A stretch of 64,000 bases of DNA from Staphylococcus pseudintermedius (GCF_001792775.2 NZ_MLGE02000001.1:295970-359969), one strand, 5' to 3'. Counted from the first letter of the stretch, positions 1 to 8,704 are shown. Made by a program: numbers and translations. The notes: generated by a model from the sequence alone, not told the origin.

Positions 1-323
1 TTCATACAGACGTGAATTTTGGATAGGTCTCCTTTATTTATCAGTTTTAGCTTCTTTTCTTGCGTGGCTGTTTTATTTTGAAATTAATTCAAAATATCGG
101 CGCCTCGGAGAGTAGTTACATGGTGCCGATGTTTCCGGCTATTGGGAGAATCGCAAGTGTATTATTAGGTGAATCTCAATTGAGTGTCAGTTTAGTTTTA
201 GGCATTGTTTTAGCTTGTTTCGGTGCTTATTTGGCATTTAAGAAAAATATGGCACTAGACTCATATAAATGTATTGCATATACACCTAAAAATTTAGAGG
301 AGACATCTTCAAATTTTAGTTGA
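1..323 (+). pseudogene. C-terminal fragment of an EamA/DMT-type transporter, frameshifted
   Basis: Two reading frames together give one protein end. The frame starting at base 2 reads a hydrophobic helix ending in WLFYFEINSK and then stops at about base 110. The frame one base further on continues with NIGASESSYMVPMFP and another membrane helix ending near AYLAFKKN, stopping at 323. The order (helix, an ASESSYMVP-like turn, last helix, basic tail) is that of the C-terminal EamA domain of drug/metabolite exporters. The switch of frame near 85-105 implies an indel, so the copy is probably broken unless it is a sequencing error. The 5' part lies outside the window. The family call rests on a short segment. 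Confidence 0.5.
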
Positions 324-347
324 TGATTAAATATTAGTTTAGATGTG

Positions 348-400
348 TCAATATAAAGTAGCTTTTTCAGCCACTTTATATTGATAGATAGTATTTTTTT
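348..400. terminator. Bidirectional hairpin between convergent genes
   Basis: A perfect 12-bp inverted repeat (TCAATATAAAGT / ACTTTATATTGA, 348-384) is followed by a T-rich stretch. It lies between the plus-strand transporter remnant and the minus-strand ABC permease, where a shared terminator is expected. Confidence 0.6.
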
Positions 401-419
401 ACAATTATTTGTTTTCAAT

Positions 420-1172
420 TCAATATTCCAGATTATTAAAAATTCGCAAACTCAAAATGTAAAACAAAAGTGAGTAAAAGGAAGTTATAAGAATTGAAAA
501 AAATAGTTTAATAAAAAAATCGTTTAAATCAACAACGTTGTTATAGCTGTTTGGAAAAATATACTGCATCCCCTTGATTAATGGAGCGATAGAGATAATC
601 ATAAACAGGAGGATGACACCTAAAATGGTAAATCCAGATGAAAATCTCATAGATAACAATATAGCAAAAAAAATAGCGATAAAAGAAATTTCAAAAAGTC
701 CAATTATATTTAGTAAATCATTATAAATTATAGTTTTATCTGAGGGTAGAAAACTCCCTGACGCGTAATTAAAATTTTTGATAAAACTGAAATATAGAAT
801 TTCAGATGAAATAAATAATAAGATTAAATATAAACCATAGAATGAAAGCAAAGTATGCAATTTTGCGTTCAATAAACGAGATCTCTTGATATCTTTATAA
901 ATAATGAGTTTACCAGTATTGTGTTCCTCATAAAAAAGCTTACTAACAAAGTAAGACATCATTATTAGTGGTATTGCAAATTGTGATTGTGCAATTACTA
1001 TACCATAATAAAAATCTAATCCAGATAGACCATTGTCAATACCACCAATTTGCATGAAATTAGTTGGAAGGAATAAAGTGATTAGGTAAAGAAAAGGATA
1101 TAAAGAAAGTGCAAGGAAAATTTTAGATGAAGTAAGTGATAGCATATTGTTAAATATACTTTTTTGTAACAT
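420..1172 (-). CDS. ABC transporter permease of the small-peptide cluster
   Basis: A 250-residue integral membrane protein with about six hydrophobic helices and no recognisable soluble domain. This is the layout of ABC-2/bacitracin- or lantibiotic-immunity permeases. I start it at the ATG at 1172, which has GAGGAA five bases upstream and lies directly after the stop of the ATPase gene. Longer in-frame starts would run into that gene. It is the last gene of a minus-strand run (peptide ORF, CPBP protease, 4-TM protein, ATPase, permease), so it most likely forms the membrane channel for the ATPase at 1174-2061. Export of, or immunity to, a peptide is inferred from context. The substrate is unknown. 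Confidence 0.75.
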   Translation of the reverse strand: MLQKSIFNNMLSLTSSKIFLALSLYPFLYLITLFLPTNFMQIGGIDNGLSGLDFYYGIVIAQSQFAIPLIMMSYFVSKLFYEEHNTGKLIIYKDIKRSRLLNAKLHTLLSFYGLYLILLFISSEILYFSFIKNFNYASGSFLPSDKTIIYNDLLNIIGLFEISFIAIFFAILLSMRFSSGFTILGVILLFMIISIAPLIKGMQYIFPNSYNNVVDLNDFFIKLFFSILITSFYSLLFYILSLRIFNNLEY

Positions 1173-1173
1173 A

Positions 1174-2061
1174 TTATTCCTCATTTCTTTCAAAGTAATC
1201 GAATGCACTATATAATCCTTGTTTTGGTGTATCAATATGAACAAGATTATAGTGTGAAAGTACAAATTTTAATAATGCATTGTAATGACGAGCGTCATTT
1301 GGAATGTATATAACATTTTTTTCTATTTTACTAATTATAGGGAACTCTCTTTTGAATAAAAGTATGTGCTCATTTTCAATTTCTTTATCAACTATAATCT
1401 TGAGGAATTGAAATTCATCCAATTGAATTTCATGCAACTGGCCTTCTTTCAAAAAAACAAATCGATCACAAACAGCTTCTAGTTCATTGAGTTGGTGACT
1501 AGATATTAAAAGAGAGGTGTTTTTAATTTTCACCCATTTCTTAAGTGATAATATTAAGCTTTGGACACCGTTAGGATCCAATCCAACAAAAGGTTCATCC
1601 ATTATTGCTAATTTTGGTTCAATAATAAGACACATTGCTAAAGATAATCTCTGTTTCATTCCAAACGAGAAATGTTTAATTTTTTTATTACTTACACTTA
1701 ACAGTCCAACCATATCAAGTACTTGATTGATATTTTTTATATACTCTGTTTTATTATTAACATTCAAGAAGTAGCGTAAGTTTTTTTCTGCAGATAAGTG
1801 GTCATAATAAACGGTGTCAATCATAATTCCAACATTATCGAGAATATTAGATTCATTAAAGATATTAATATTGTTGATATATACTGTGCCAGAAGTGGGT
1901 TTTTTTGATTTTGCAATTATTTTCATAAGTGTTGTTTTACCAGCACCATTCTTACCTAATAAACCAACTATCTCCCCTTTTGCAACGGTTAAATTAATAT
2001 CATTTAATATTATTTTATCACTATTTTTGTATGTTTTATAAATATTATTTAGTTTTAGCAT
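1174..2061 (-). CDS. ABC transporter ATP-binding protein (BcrA/lantibiotic-immunity type)
   Basis: A 295-residue ATPase carrying all ABC motifs: Walker A GKNGAGKTT near residue 37, signature SFGMKQRLS, Walker B LAIMDEPFVGLDP and a switch histidine in SSHQLNELE. The roughly 80 residues after the nucleotide-binding domain fit the C-terminal extension of the bacitracin/lantibiotic-immunity ATPase group. It overlaps the upstream 4-TM gene by 17 bases and is followed by the permease after one base, so translation is probably coupled. It should energise a two-subunit exporter. The family is certain. The substrate is inferred to be the product of the tiny upstream ORF or a related peptide. Confidence 0.93.
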   Translation of the reverse strand: MLKLNNIYKTYKNSDKIILNDINLTVAKGEIVGLLGKNGAGKTTLMKIIAKSKKPTSGTVYINNINIFNESNILDNVGIMIDTVYYDHLSAEKNLRYFLNVNNKTEYIKNINQVLDMVGLLSVSNKKIKHFSFGMKQRLSLAMCLIIEPKLAIMDEPFVGLDPNGVQSLILSLKKWVKIKNTSLLISSHQLNELEAVCDRFVFLKEGQLHEIQLDEFQFLKIIVDKEIENEHILLFKREFPIISKIEKNVIYIPNDARHYNALLKFVLSHYNLVHIDTPKQGLYSAFDYFERNEE

Positions 2062-2485
2062 GATGATTAACTCTCCTCTTAAAAAATATCATAATTAGAA
2101 AAGTTAAAGTAAAATAGAAAAGAATTATAAAAACAATTTGAGTAAATGATAATAGATTGGTATTCATTTCAACATAAAAACCGTTGCTTTGATGTGTATA
2201 TGTAGAGGCAAGCTTTAAAAATTTTGGATTGTTCTGTATAGATTTAGCGGAAATTATGTAATAAATCAAGTTAAAGAAGCTCATAAAAAAAATACTTGCT
2301 ATGTTATAAACTTTGTTACTAAGGCATAAAAGTGTAAAGTTAAGTAATACAGGAATAAGAATAATTCCAAAAATCATTGTAATAATTCCTAAGTTTACGT
2401 TGATGACAGACATTACAATAGATAACAAAATATTCGATATGAGAGAAAGTAAAAGAACTTTTCGTTTTGAAAACAATAAAAACAA
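2045..2485 (-). CDS. Small membrane protein, four predicted helices, unknown function
   Basis: About 146 residues with four hydrophobic segments (roughly 8-30, 32-55, 60-82 and 112-135), a short polar loop between the third and fourth, and a basic C-terminus (KRRVNHHAKTK). I do not recognise a family. The start is uncertain: only TTG codons fit, one of them about nine bases after a GGGG run. It sits 17 bases downstream of the CPBP protease and overlaps the ATPase start, so it belongs to the same transcript. A second permease subunit or a dedicated immunity protein would fit the context, but the sequence alone does not show this. Confidence 0.65.
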   Translation of the reverse strand: MFLLFSKRKVLLLSLISNILLSIVMSVINVNLGIITMIFGIILIPVLLNFTLLCLSNKVYNIASIFFMSFFNLIYYIISAKSIQNNPKFLKLASTYTHQSNGFYVEMNTNLLSFTQIVFIILFYFTLTFLIMIFFKRRVNHHAKTK

Positions 2486-2502
2486 CCCCGATAAAAAGAT
2501 AT

Positions 2503-3078
2503 TTAAGAAAATTTATAGACTAATACATTGTATAACCAATGAACTATAACAGCATCTTGTAGTCTATATTTATTTGTTAGGTAGTACAAAATGATGCTGA
2601 AAGGAAATTTTGTTAGTAAATTAATAAATAAATTGCCGTTTAGATGCAGTATCAAAGCAAATAATAAAGATCCTATTAAAATAGATTCTTTATTATTGAA
2701 TGACCTCATTAATAAAATGAATATTAAATGACGGAATAAAAATTCTTCTCCCAAAGCAACAACAGCATATTCTACTGTGGCGTCTAATTTAACTAGATAT
2801 AAAGATATTAAAGATGTGATTGTAAAAAGTACGCCTAACCTTTTAAATTCGAAAACGTCCTGAAATAAAGAAACTAAACTGGTATTAAGTATTAATTTCA
2901 TAAAAATTGTTGGTATTATTACAAAAGATATTATGAAATTTATAGAAAACATATATAAATAAAAGTGTAAAAAGCTATTGTCATTTAAAAGAGACATTAG
3001 CATAATCCCAATATTAAAGAAAAAACTAGTGACTATGATGATTGCACACGATAGCAATATACATTCAAACTTTTTCAT
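2503..3078 (-). CDS. CPBP-family intramembrane protease
   Basis: A 191-residue membrane protein with the three signature motifs of CPBP (Abi, glutamic-type) intramembrane proteases in order: EEFLFRH, an H in ILHLNGN, and HWLYN near the C-terminus. I start at the ATG at 3078, preceded by GAGGT with a five-base gap; the upstream in-frame ATG has no ribosome site. CPBP proteins are common in bacteriocin loci, where they serve in peptide processing or self-immunity. Here the gene is the first one after a tiny peptide ORF and a hairpin, and it precedes an ABC exporter. That arrangement supports a peptide-maturation or immunity role. The role is inferred. Confidence 0.85.
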   Translation of the reverse strand: MKKFECILLSCAIIIVTSFFFNIGIMLMSLLNDNSFLHFYLYMFSINFIISFVIIPTIFMKLILNTSLVSLFQDVFEFKRLGVLFTITSLISLYLVKLDATVEYAVVALGEEFLFRHLIFILLMRSFNNKESILIGSLLFALILHLNGNLFINLLTKFPFSIILYYLTNKYRLQDAVIVHWLYNVLVYKFS

Positions 3079-3095
3079 TGTATACCTCAAAATTT

Positions 3096-3153
3096 ATTTC
3101 AGTAAAAACTAAGGTAAGAATAAAAACCACCACACCTTAATTTTTACTGAAAT
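3096..3153 (-). terminator. Long hairpin (attenuator-like) between the peptide ORF and the CPBP gene
   Basis: Two 20-base arms pair with one mismatch: ATTTCAGTAAAAACTAAGGT on the plus strand at 3096-3115 and its counterpart at 3134-3153. It begins at the end of the tiny ORF and ends about 17 bases before the CPBP ATG. In bacteriocin operons a hairpin here typically lets much more of the peptide message than of the downstream genes accumulate. There is no long U-run, so it may act by RNA processing or partial termination. Confidence 0.6.
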
Positions 3154-3171
3154 TAAATAGTTGAAAGATCT

Positions 3172-3261
3172 CTAGAAATACCAATGTTTGCCTCTTCTGC
3201 CAAATTTGAAGATCCAAATGTTGATTTCATTAAATGAGAACAAATGCTTGAGAAAATTCAT
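3172..3261 (-). CDS. Tiny ORF, candidate secreted/bacteriocin-like peptide
   Basis: A 29-codon ORF begins MNFLKHLFSF and ends GRRGKHWYF. It is basic, aromatic and has no acidic cluster. A near-perfect Shine-Dalgarno (TAAGGAGGTG, 3268-3277) lies six bases before its ATG, and a consensus promoter precedes it. This is much stronger than expected by chance for so short an ORF. A second frame inside it (3230 back to 3153) encodes a 25-residue peptide starting MKSTFGSSNL that lacks its own ribosome site. If the real product needs that frame, a one-base shift has occurred. I recognise neither peptide. The downstream CPBP/ABC genes suggest a processed and exported peptide. Confidence 0.45.
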   Translation of the reverse strand: MNFLKHLFSFNEINIWIFKFGRRGKHWYF

Positions 3262-3284
3262 ATTTTTCACCTCCTTATAGCTAT

Positions 3285-3313
3285 AAAATAATAAAAAGCA
3301 TCAATAATGTCAA
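3285..3313 (-). promoter_or_regulatory. Promoter of the peptide/CPBP/ABC cluster
   Basis: Read on the minus strand, TTGACA (3313-3308) is separated by 17 bases from TATTTT (3290-3285). This is a full consensus -35 with a fair -10, placed just upstream of the strong ribosome site of the tiny ORF. Confidence 0.6.
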
Positions 3314-3557
3314 CAACAATATTAAAAAACAAACATAATTCAATTGTTAATGTAGTTGTGGGAGATGTGGTCTCTGAATGAGAGGTTAAAAACTTTACAA
3401 AATTAATTTTATGTATATATTGTCTGATTACCTAAGTAAGTAAATATAGAATCAAAATTTTAGAAAAACTATTTAGTTTATGAGTTGAACACATATTCTT
3501 ACATTAGATTTTTATAAGTACTCTACAAATATCTAACAAAGAATTATGATTGATATG

Positions 3558-3602
3558 CTCCCTCCAAAGTGGACATTGAAAAAATGAAAGCTTTGGAGGG
3601 AG
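3558..3602 (+). repeat. Inverted repeat at the left end of an IS3-family remnant
   Basis: A perfect 12-bp inverted repeat (CTCCCTCCAAAG / CTTTGGAGGGAG) flanks a 21-base loop that contains GTGGACA. IS150-group elements carry a CC(T/A)CCAAAGTGGACA-like left end just before orfA, which fits the truncated transposase that follows. The right arm also supplies the ribosome site GGAGGGAG for that gene. Confidence 0.45.
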
Positions 3603-3607
3603 TTTTT

Positions 3608-3940
3608 ATGTCTTTTATTAAAAAACTTAATGTTAATCAATATCTTCATATTTTTGAAGCTTATGAAAAAGGATATTCATTTCAATATATTATCAACGCT
3701 TTAAACATTGATATTAATCCACAAACCCTTTCTTATAAGTATAGGTATTACAAAGCGCATGGCATTGACGTACTTTTACCGAATACTAAAAGAAATTGTT
3801 ACTCTAAAAAATTAAAACTCAATATCATTAACGAATACTTACATTCTGATTTGTCTTCATATGATTTAGCAATCAAATATGGTATTCGCAGCGCAACTCA
3901 AGTCAAAAATTGGATAACAATGTGTACTGAGGGTAATGTC
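3608..3940 (+). pseudogene. Truncated IS3-family (IS150 group) transposase OrfA
   Basis: The frame opens MSFIKKLNVNQYL and carries two helix-turn-helix units, the second around LAIKYGIRSATQVKNWI. This is typical of the OrfA DNA-binding protein of IS150-type elements. After about 110 residues (near 3940) homology-like sequence stops, and the open frame runs on only because it is antisense to the GH101 gene, whose stop is at 3952. No OrfB (DDE domain) is present in the window. The element is therefore a remnant cut off at the 3' edge of the O-glycan cluster. It marks a recombination point and may show how that cluster arrived or how its flank was rearranged. Confidence 0.7.
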
Positions 3941-3951
3941 CCAGCCTATTC

Positions 3952-6900
3952 CTATTTTTCTTTACGTTGGCGTCTGAATCCGAATGCTGTTAAGACTGCG
4001 CCAACTATCATCGCCATTAAAGGTCCACGTGTATTTGGAGTCGTATCCCCAGTTTTAGGTAATTCGGCAAACTGTTCATCTGGTAATGGTGGTGCTGTGA
4101 CATTGTCAACTTGTATGGGTGCGTGTTGCGTTGAAGCACTGTCCATACCATGTTGCATAGGTCCTGCTGTTTGACGCACAGGTGCCGCCACTTGATTTGT
4201 AGCTGCTAGTGTTGCTGCCATGGAATCCACCGCATGAGACTGCATCATATCGGTAGCGATGCCAGTTAAAGGAACATTGTTCATCGTTTGTGGCATCTCA
4301 TCAGCCTTATTTGTCATAGCTTGTGTTGTATTCGTTGGTGTTGTAGTGACAGGGTTTGACGTGCCTTCATCTACTATCGTTGCTTCAGGCAGTGTAACAG
4401 TTGGTGCATCTGTTCTGTTTGTCGTCATTTCGCCTTTGACTGCTGTATCATCTGTCGTTGCACTGACATTGACATCAGTTGTCTCACTATGATCGGCTGA
4501 TGTACCGTTTGAATTGACGTTACGCTCATCTGTTTCATTCATTGGTGCGCTATCACCGCTTTCTTGTGTGGCATCAGGCTTCGGTGCGTCAATTTCACGG
4601 ATAGAAAGGTTGTCTAGAATGAAATCTTTCGTCCCTTCGAAGTTGATTTGATTGCCATTTTTCACGCCTCGTGGATCATTGGGTGTTTTCGTTGAGTAAA
4701 TACCGATCCAAGTTTGACCATTTTCATCACCCGTCACTTTAAATGTCACCCGTTTCGCTTTGCCACCATCGACTGTATTTTTCAATGGTGTCTTTTCAAA
4801 GTTACGATTTTTAGAAATGTCCCCACTACCTGTCGCAAATGCATACGTATCATCAGAACCTGCTTCATAATCAAATGACACTTCATACGTTTTTCCTGGT
4901 TCGAAGTAGAAGTTTTGCGGAATCGTTTGGATGACCATTTTATCTTTACCTGTTTGACCGTTTACTTTAAGTGACCATTTGCCATCAATGACATCATCGA
5001 CACGTTTATTATTCCATCCGCGTTGTGTATACGGTGCGTGCTTTTCAGATAAGTGAACGCGATTATCTTCAACGCCTTCAACTTCTGACACGACGAACGG
5101 GAATAACCCTTGTGGTACATTTTCGAAGTCTTGGTTGAATGTGCCGTTTTGAAGGAGATTCGCGTTATTTTCTAACACACGAATATCATCGAAATAAGTG
5201 GCACCTTCACCTGGGTCGCGTTGAATCGTCAAGTCTGCTTTACCATCTTCTGGCGCAACGAAGTACACGTACATGTTTTGGAAGTAACTACCGCCATTTT
5301 TAAACGTCGCAGCATTGTTACTATGTGCATCTGCTTTCACATAGTTTTTCGCGATCGATTGACCTGTTTCGTTACTTGCGAGCGTTTCACCGTTATGTGT
5401 CACTGCAATATGCGCCGCTGCATCACTGCGGTTATCGACGCCAACATAGACAGCGTAACGTTGTCCTGGCACTAAACCTGTCAATTGTTGCGTTAATTGC
5501 GTTGTTTTTGTTGGACTATCGATTTTTAGCATTTCATTTGATGTTGTCGACTTGTCGATGCTCACTTTATCTTGATTGCCTTCGATTGTCCAAGGTGTCA
5601 GTTGTTGTGAGTTGAAGCCGGCATCTTTCACGTGCATGTCTTCGCTCCAGTTCACATCTGTGTTGTCTGGTTGTGCGACTTTATAAACGACATACGGTGT
5701 GTCTGCTTTAATATTATCGAGTGTCACTTGATGGTCTTTCACTGCCACTGTACGTGGTGACTTACGGCCCGTTTCAGATAATTCGTATAGCACGACTTGG
5801 TCTGTATCCCATGATTCAGGCAGTTTCCAAGTCGTTGAACCGCCTTTTTTATTCCAGTGATATAATTTTTCGTTATCGCCAGTTAATGGTTGGCCGTTCG
5901 CATCCCAATTCCATGGTAAAAGGTATGAATCGCCATCGAGTACTGTGCGACCATTCAATTCGATTGTACGTGAGCGGTAGTTGTCAATGTCGTTTTCATA
6001 GTCGTTAGATTTACGTTTAACAGTGACTTGATCACCGCCTTCATTTTGTAAATCGACTTGCATTTCTGGTGTCCAGTCAATCGTTTGACCATTGGCAGTC
6101 ATTTTAACAGGCTCACCATCGACAATACGCATCACTTTATAATGTTGTAAAAACTTTGTTGGTACATCAACATTGAAAATATTTTTAATGTAAGCAGAGT
6201 AATCGTTACGACCTTGCCAACCTTCAAAATCTTTCATGTCATAACCGCCGAGCAATGGGAAGTCAGCTGCACCTGAGTATTTTGGATAGTTACCGACCCA
6301 TGAATCTTTTTGATGGTTGCGTAAGAAGCGTGCTACCTCTGAGTTAATCCCTTTATTTTGGTACGATCCATACGTTAAGTCGGCTGCCCAATGTTGGAAC
6401 GTGGAGTCATATTCCATACCGTGACCCCATTCGACACCGACGCGCCATCCTAAGTCGTTGATTTCTTTGGCTAATTGATGTGATGGCCAGGCTGTATTGT
6501 CGCCGGATTGTCCATTCCCCCATACATCGACATAAATAAAGTCGAGGTCATCACCGACAATTTGTTTGAGTGCTTCGAAGCGTTCTTTACGCCCGTGTAT
6601 TAAATCGTAATCTGCATCGATGTTAAAGCCTTGATCGAGCCAGTTCCAGCCATACATATAGTTTCCATTCGCATCTTTACGTAAGAGGGCAGGGTTGAAT
6701 GCTTGAGACTCTGGATATGTTTCAGATGCATTCACATGAAGACCGAAACGTGCGCCATAATCTGCCCCTTTTTGAAGTAACGTTTTAAAGTCTTTCACGC
6801 CACCTATACGTTGACCAATATTCGCGTAATCTAAATGACCAGAGTCGTGGCCTTCACTGTTATAACCTTTTAATAAAATGGATTGCCCTAAACCATCTGT

Positions 6901-8646
6901 ATTGAGATAGAATTTTTTCACACCATCTAACGTCTTTAAAAATGGGTTTTGCGCTTGAGAACCAAAGTTCATCGCGATACGGTACCCAACAAGGTCAGGT
7001 ACTTCTTCGGCACCATATGGATTGTTCATAATGCTACGATAAGCAATTGCACCGTCTTGCCAGTTAATTTCACCATCTTGATTTTCATCTTCCGCAATTG
7101 CGACTTTGACATGTGGGAGTAGTCCTTGATTTTTCGCATCTGGATGTGCAGCGTCTTTTTGGATAAACCATGGCATTGAGCCTAAACCGACAGCGACCCC
7201 GTTATCTGTTTGTGTAGACTGTGCGTAGACACGTAAGAAGTCTTGTTCACCAATGCCGACGCCAATTTGTGCGTTACTCCACAATCCTGCACTGTAATCA
7301 TCATTTGACACGAAACCGTACATCATAAAGTCGTTGAAGTCGTTTTTGAAATTTTCATCGATATGATATGATTTATCGCCGCTTTTCATTGTATTTGTAG
7401 ACAGTTTCGATGTTTGCAGTTTGGCATTTTTCTGTTGATTGTTTACAGATACGAGCGATTGGCTTACAAAGCTAAAGTTGCGAATGACGTTTTGTGGCTC
7501 TGTGTTGTTGTTCGTGTAATCTGTCATTTGTAAATCAACGGTCTTACCTTCAACTGATAAACGGAATTTAAAATTGGCATCAATCGAACGTGAATCATTT
7601 TGTGCTGTTAAGTCATATTCAGCCGTATGATCATCAATTTTGTTGTATTTGACTGTTGGTGTAATGACTTCACCATTGACGATGATTTGACGTGCATCCG
7701 TCAGTTGTGCATCGACTTTTTTACCATTTTTCAATGTGTAATATTTAACGGCTGGAAAACTTTTATCGATCGTTGCTGTCATTTCTTTTGACTTCAATGT
7801 ATCGACGGCATCATCTTGTTGTGTCGTTGCTGCACGTGTCATTTTTTTGTTCGGATCAGCAGTCTTAGCATTGTCACGTGGTGGTGTCGCAACGGTTGCT
7901 TTGTCAGCTGTGTTCGTATTTTTAGGTTGATCTTCTGCAGGGATTAACGGCTGTACGTTGCTGTCGACACTGGTTGTTGTGACATCTGTCATTGCTTCGT
8001 CTGCTTGTTGTGTGTAAGGTGTCGGTGCCGTTGATGGCGTTGTTTGTTGTTGTTTTGTTGAAGCGGTATCTACATTTTTAGGGTGTGCTTCAGTTGATGC
8101 GTTTTGTTGTGGCGTTGTATCTTCAACTGTTGATTGTTGTTGCGTTTCTTGAGGTGCTTTTGACTGAGGCGGTTGTTGCGCTTGTGGTGTAGGGTCTGCA
8201 GTCGATGGTGTCTGAGCATCTTCTTTTTTGGCTACAGTCGCAGCTTCTGGCTGTGTTGTGTCGTCATTAGCTTTTGGCGCGTCTGTCACAGGAGTATCGG
8301 TTGTGGAATCTGCTGTTTGCGTTTTATTTGTATCTACTGTGTCTTTCGATGCTGTTTGGCCCGTTTGAGGTTGCGCTGCTGCTTGCGGTAATGCTGTTGA
8401 ATCTGATTGTGGTGTTGTCTCTTTAGTCGCCGTTGTAGCATTCGTGTCTGCATTAGGTTGAACGACGTCGGTTGGCGAAGTGCGAGAAGAAATTGTTGCT
8501 GCTTGATTTGTCTCTGTCTTTGCAGGTGTATTGTTTTCAGCTGCAGTTGCGTCATGTGTGATAAATAATGTCATGCCTAATAATACTGATGAAGTCCCGA
8601 TTGCATATTTCCGGATACCATAGTGTTGTTTTTGTTGATTAAACAT
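3952..8646 (-). CDS. Cell-wall-anchored endo-alpha-N-acetylgalactosaminidase (GH101)
   Basis: This 1564-residue surface enzyme releases Gal-beta-1,3-GalNAc (core 1) from Ser/Thr of mucin-type glycoproteins. It has a YSIRK-G/S signal (YGIRKYAIGTSSVLLG, about 9-24), a Thr/Gln/Pro-rich stalk to about 280, a beta-sandwich domain, then the GH101 barrel. The nucleophile is Asp707 in YVDVWGNGQSG and the acid/base is Glu739 in VEWGHG. Their 32-residue spacing matches pneumococcal D764/E796. A calcium-loop-like DENQDGEINWQDG lies near 520. Carbohydrate-binding modules and a Thr/Asp-rich tail follow, then LPKTG (1529-1533), a membrane helix and RRQRKEK for sortase A. The ATG at 8646 is chosen because GAGGAG lies 11 bases upstream. 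It is divergent from its GntR regulator, with an operator and a cre-like site between them. Confidence 0.95.
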   Translation of the reverse strand: MFNQQKQHYGIRKYAIGTSSVLLGMTLFITHDATAAENNTPAKTETNQAATISSRTSPTDVVQPNADTNATTATKETTPQSDSTALPQAAAQPQTGQTASKDTVDTNKTQTADSTTDTPVTDAPKANDDTTQPEAATVAKKEDAQTPSTADPTPQAQQPPQSKAPQETQQQSTVEDTTPQQNASTEAHPKNVDTASTKQQQTTPSTAPTPYTQQADEAMTDVTTTSVDSNVQPLIPAEDQPKNTNTADKATVATPPRDNAKTADPNKKMTRAATTQQDDAVDTLKSKEMTATIDKSFPAVKYYTLKNGKKVDAQLTDARQIIVNGEVITPTVKYNKIDDHTAEYDLTAQNDSRSIDANFKFRLSVEGKTVDLQMTDYTNNNTEPQNVIRNFSFVSQSLVSVNNQQKNAKLQTSKLSTNTMKSGDKSYHIDENFKNDFNDFMMYGFVSNDDYSAGLWSNAQIGVGIGEQDFLRVYAQSTQTDNGVAVGLGSMPWFIQKDAAHPDAKNQGLLPHVKVAIAEDENQDGEINWQDGAIAYRSIMNNPYGAEEVPDLVGYRIAMNFGSQAQNPFLKTLDGVKKFYLNTDGLGQSILLKGYNSEGHDSGHLDYANIGQRIGGVKDFKTLLQKGADYGARFGLHVNASETYPESQAFNPALLRKDANGNYMYGWNWLDQGFNIDADYDLIHGRKERFEALKQIVGDDLDFIYVDVWGNGQSGDNTAWPSHQLAKEINDLGWRVGVEWGHGMEYDSTFQHWAADLTYGSYQNKGINSEVARFLRNHQKDSWVGNYPKYSGAADFPLLGGYDMKDFEGWQGRNDYSAYIKNIFNVDVPTKFLQHYKVMRIVDGEPVKMTANGQTIDWTPEMQVDLQNEGGDQVTVKRKSNDYENDIDNYRSRTIELNGRTVLDGDSYLLPWNWDANGQPLTGDNEKLYHWNKKGGSTTWKLPESWDTDQVVLYELSETGRKSPRTVAVKDHQVTLDNIKADTPYVVYKVAQPDNTDVNWSEDMHVKDAGFNSQQLTPWTIEGNQDKVSIDKSTTSNEMLKIDSPTKTTQLTQQLTGLVPGQRYAVYVGVDNRSDAAAHIAVTHNGETLASNETGQSIAKNYVKADAHSNNAATFKNGGSYFQNMYVYFVAPEDGKADLTIQRDPGEGATYFDDIRVLENNANLLQNGTFNQDFENVPQGLFPFVVSEVEGVEDNRVHLSEKHAPYTQRGWNNKRVDDVIDGKWSLKVNGQTGKDKMVIQTIPQNFYFEPGKTYEVSFDYEAGSDDTYAFATGSGDISKNRNFEKTPLKNTVDGGKAKRVTFKVTGDENGQTWIGIYSTKTPNDPRGVKNGNQINFEGTKDFILDNLSIREIDAPKPDATQESGDSAPMNETDERNVNSNGTSADHSETTDVNVSATTDDTAVKGEMTTNRTDAPTVTLPEATIVDEGTSNPVTTTPTNTTQAMTNKADEMPQTMNNVPLTGIATDMMQSHAVDSMAATLAATNQVAAPVRQTAGPMQHGMDSASTQHAPIQVDNVTAPPLPDEQFAELPKTGDTTPNTRGPLMAMIVGAVLTAFGFRRQRKEK

Positions 8647-8704
8647 TTGTCTATGCACTCCTCATAAGATTAATTGAATAGAATATATAATTTTTATACT
8701 TCTT

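Noticed and set aside
3941..4174. 3' extension of the plus-strand IS orfA frame into the GH101 gene
   Set aside because: After about 3940 the frame is antisense to the 3' end of GH101 and the residues no longer resemble a transposase.
8173..8391. Plus-strand open frame rich in Cys and Arg opposite the GH101 N-terminal stalk
   Set aside because: It mirrors the Thr/Gln-rich stalk on the other strand; no ribosome site and implausible composition.
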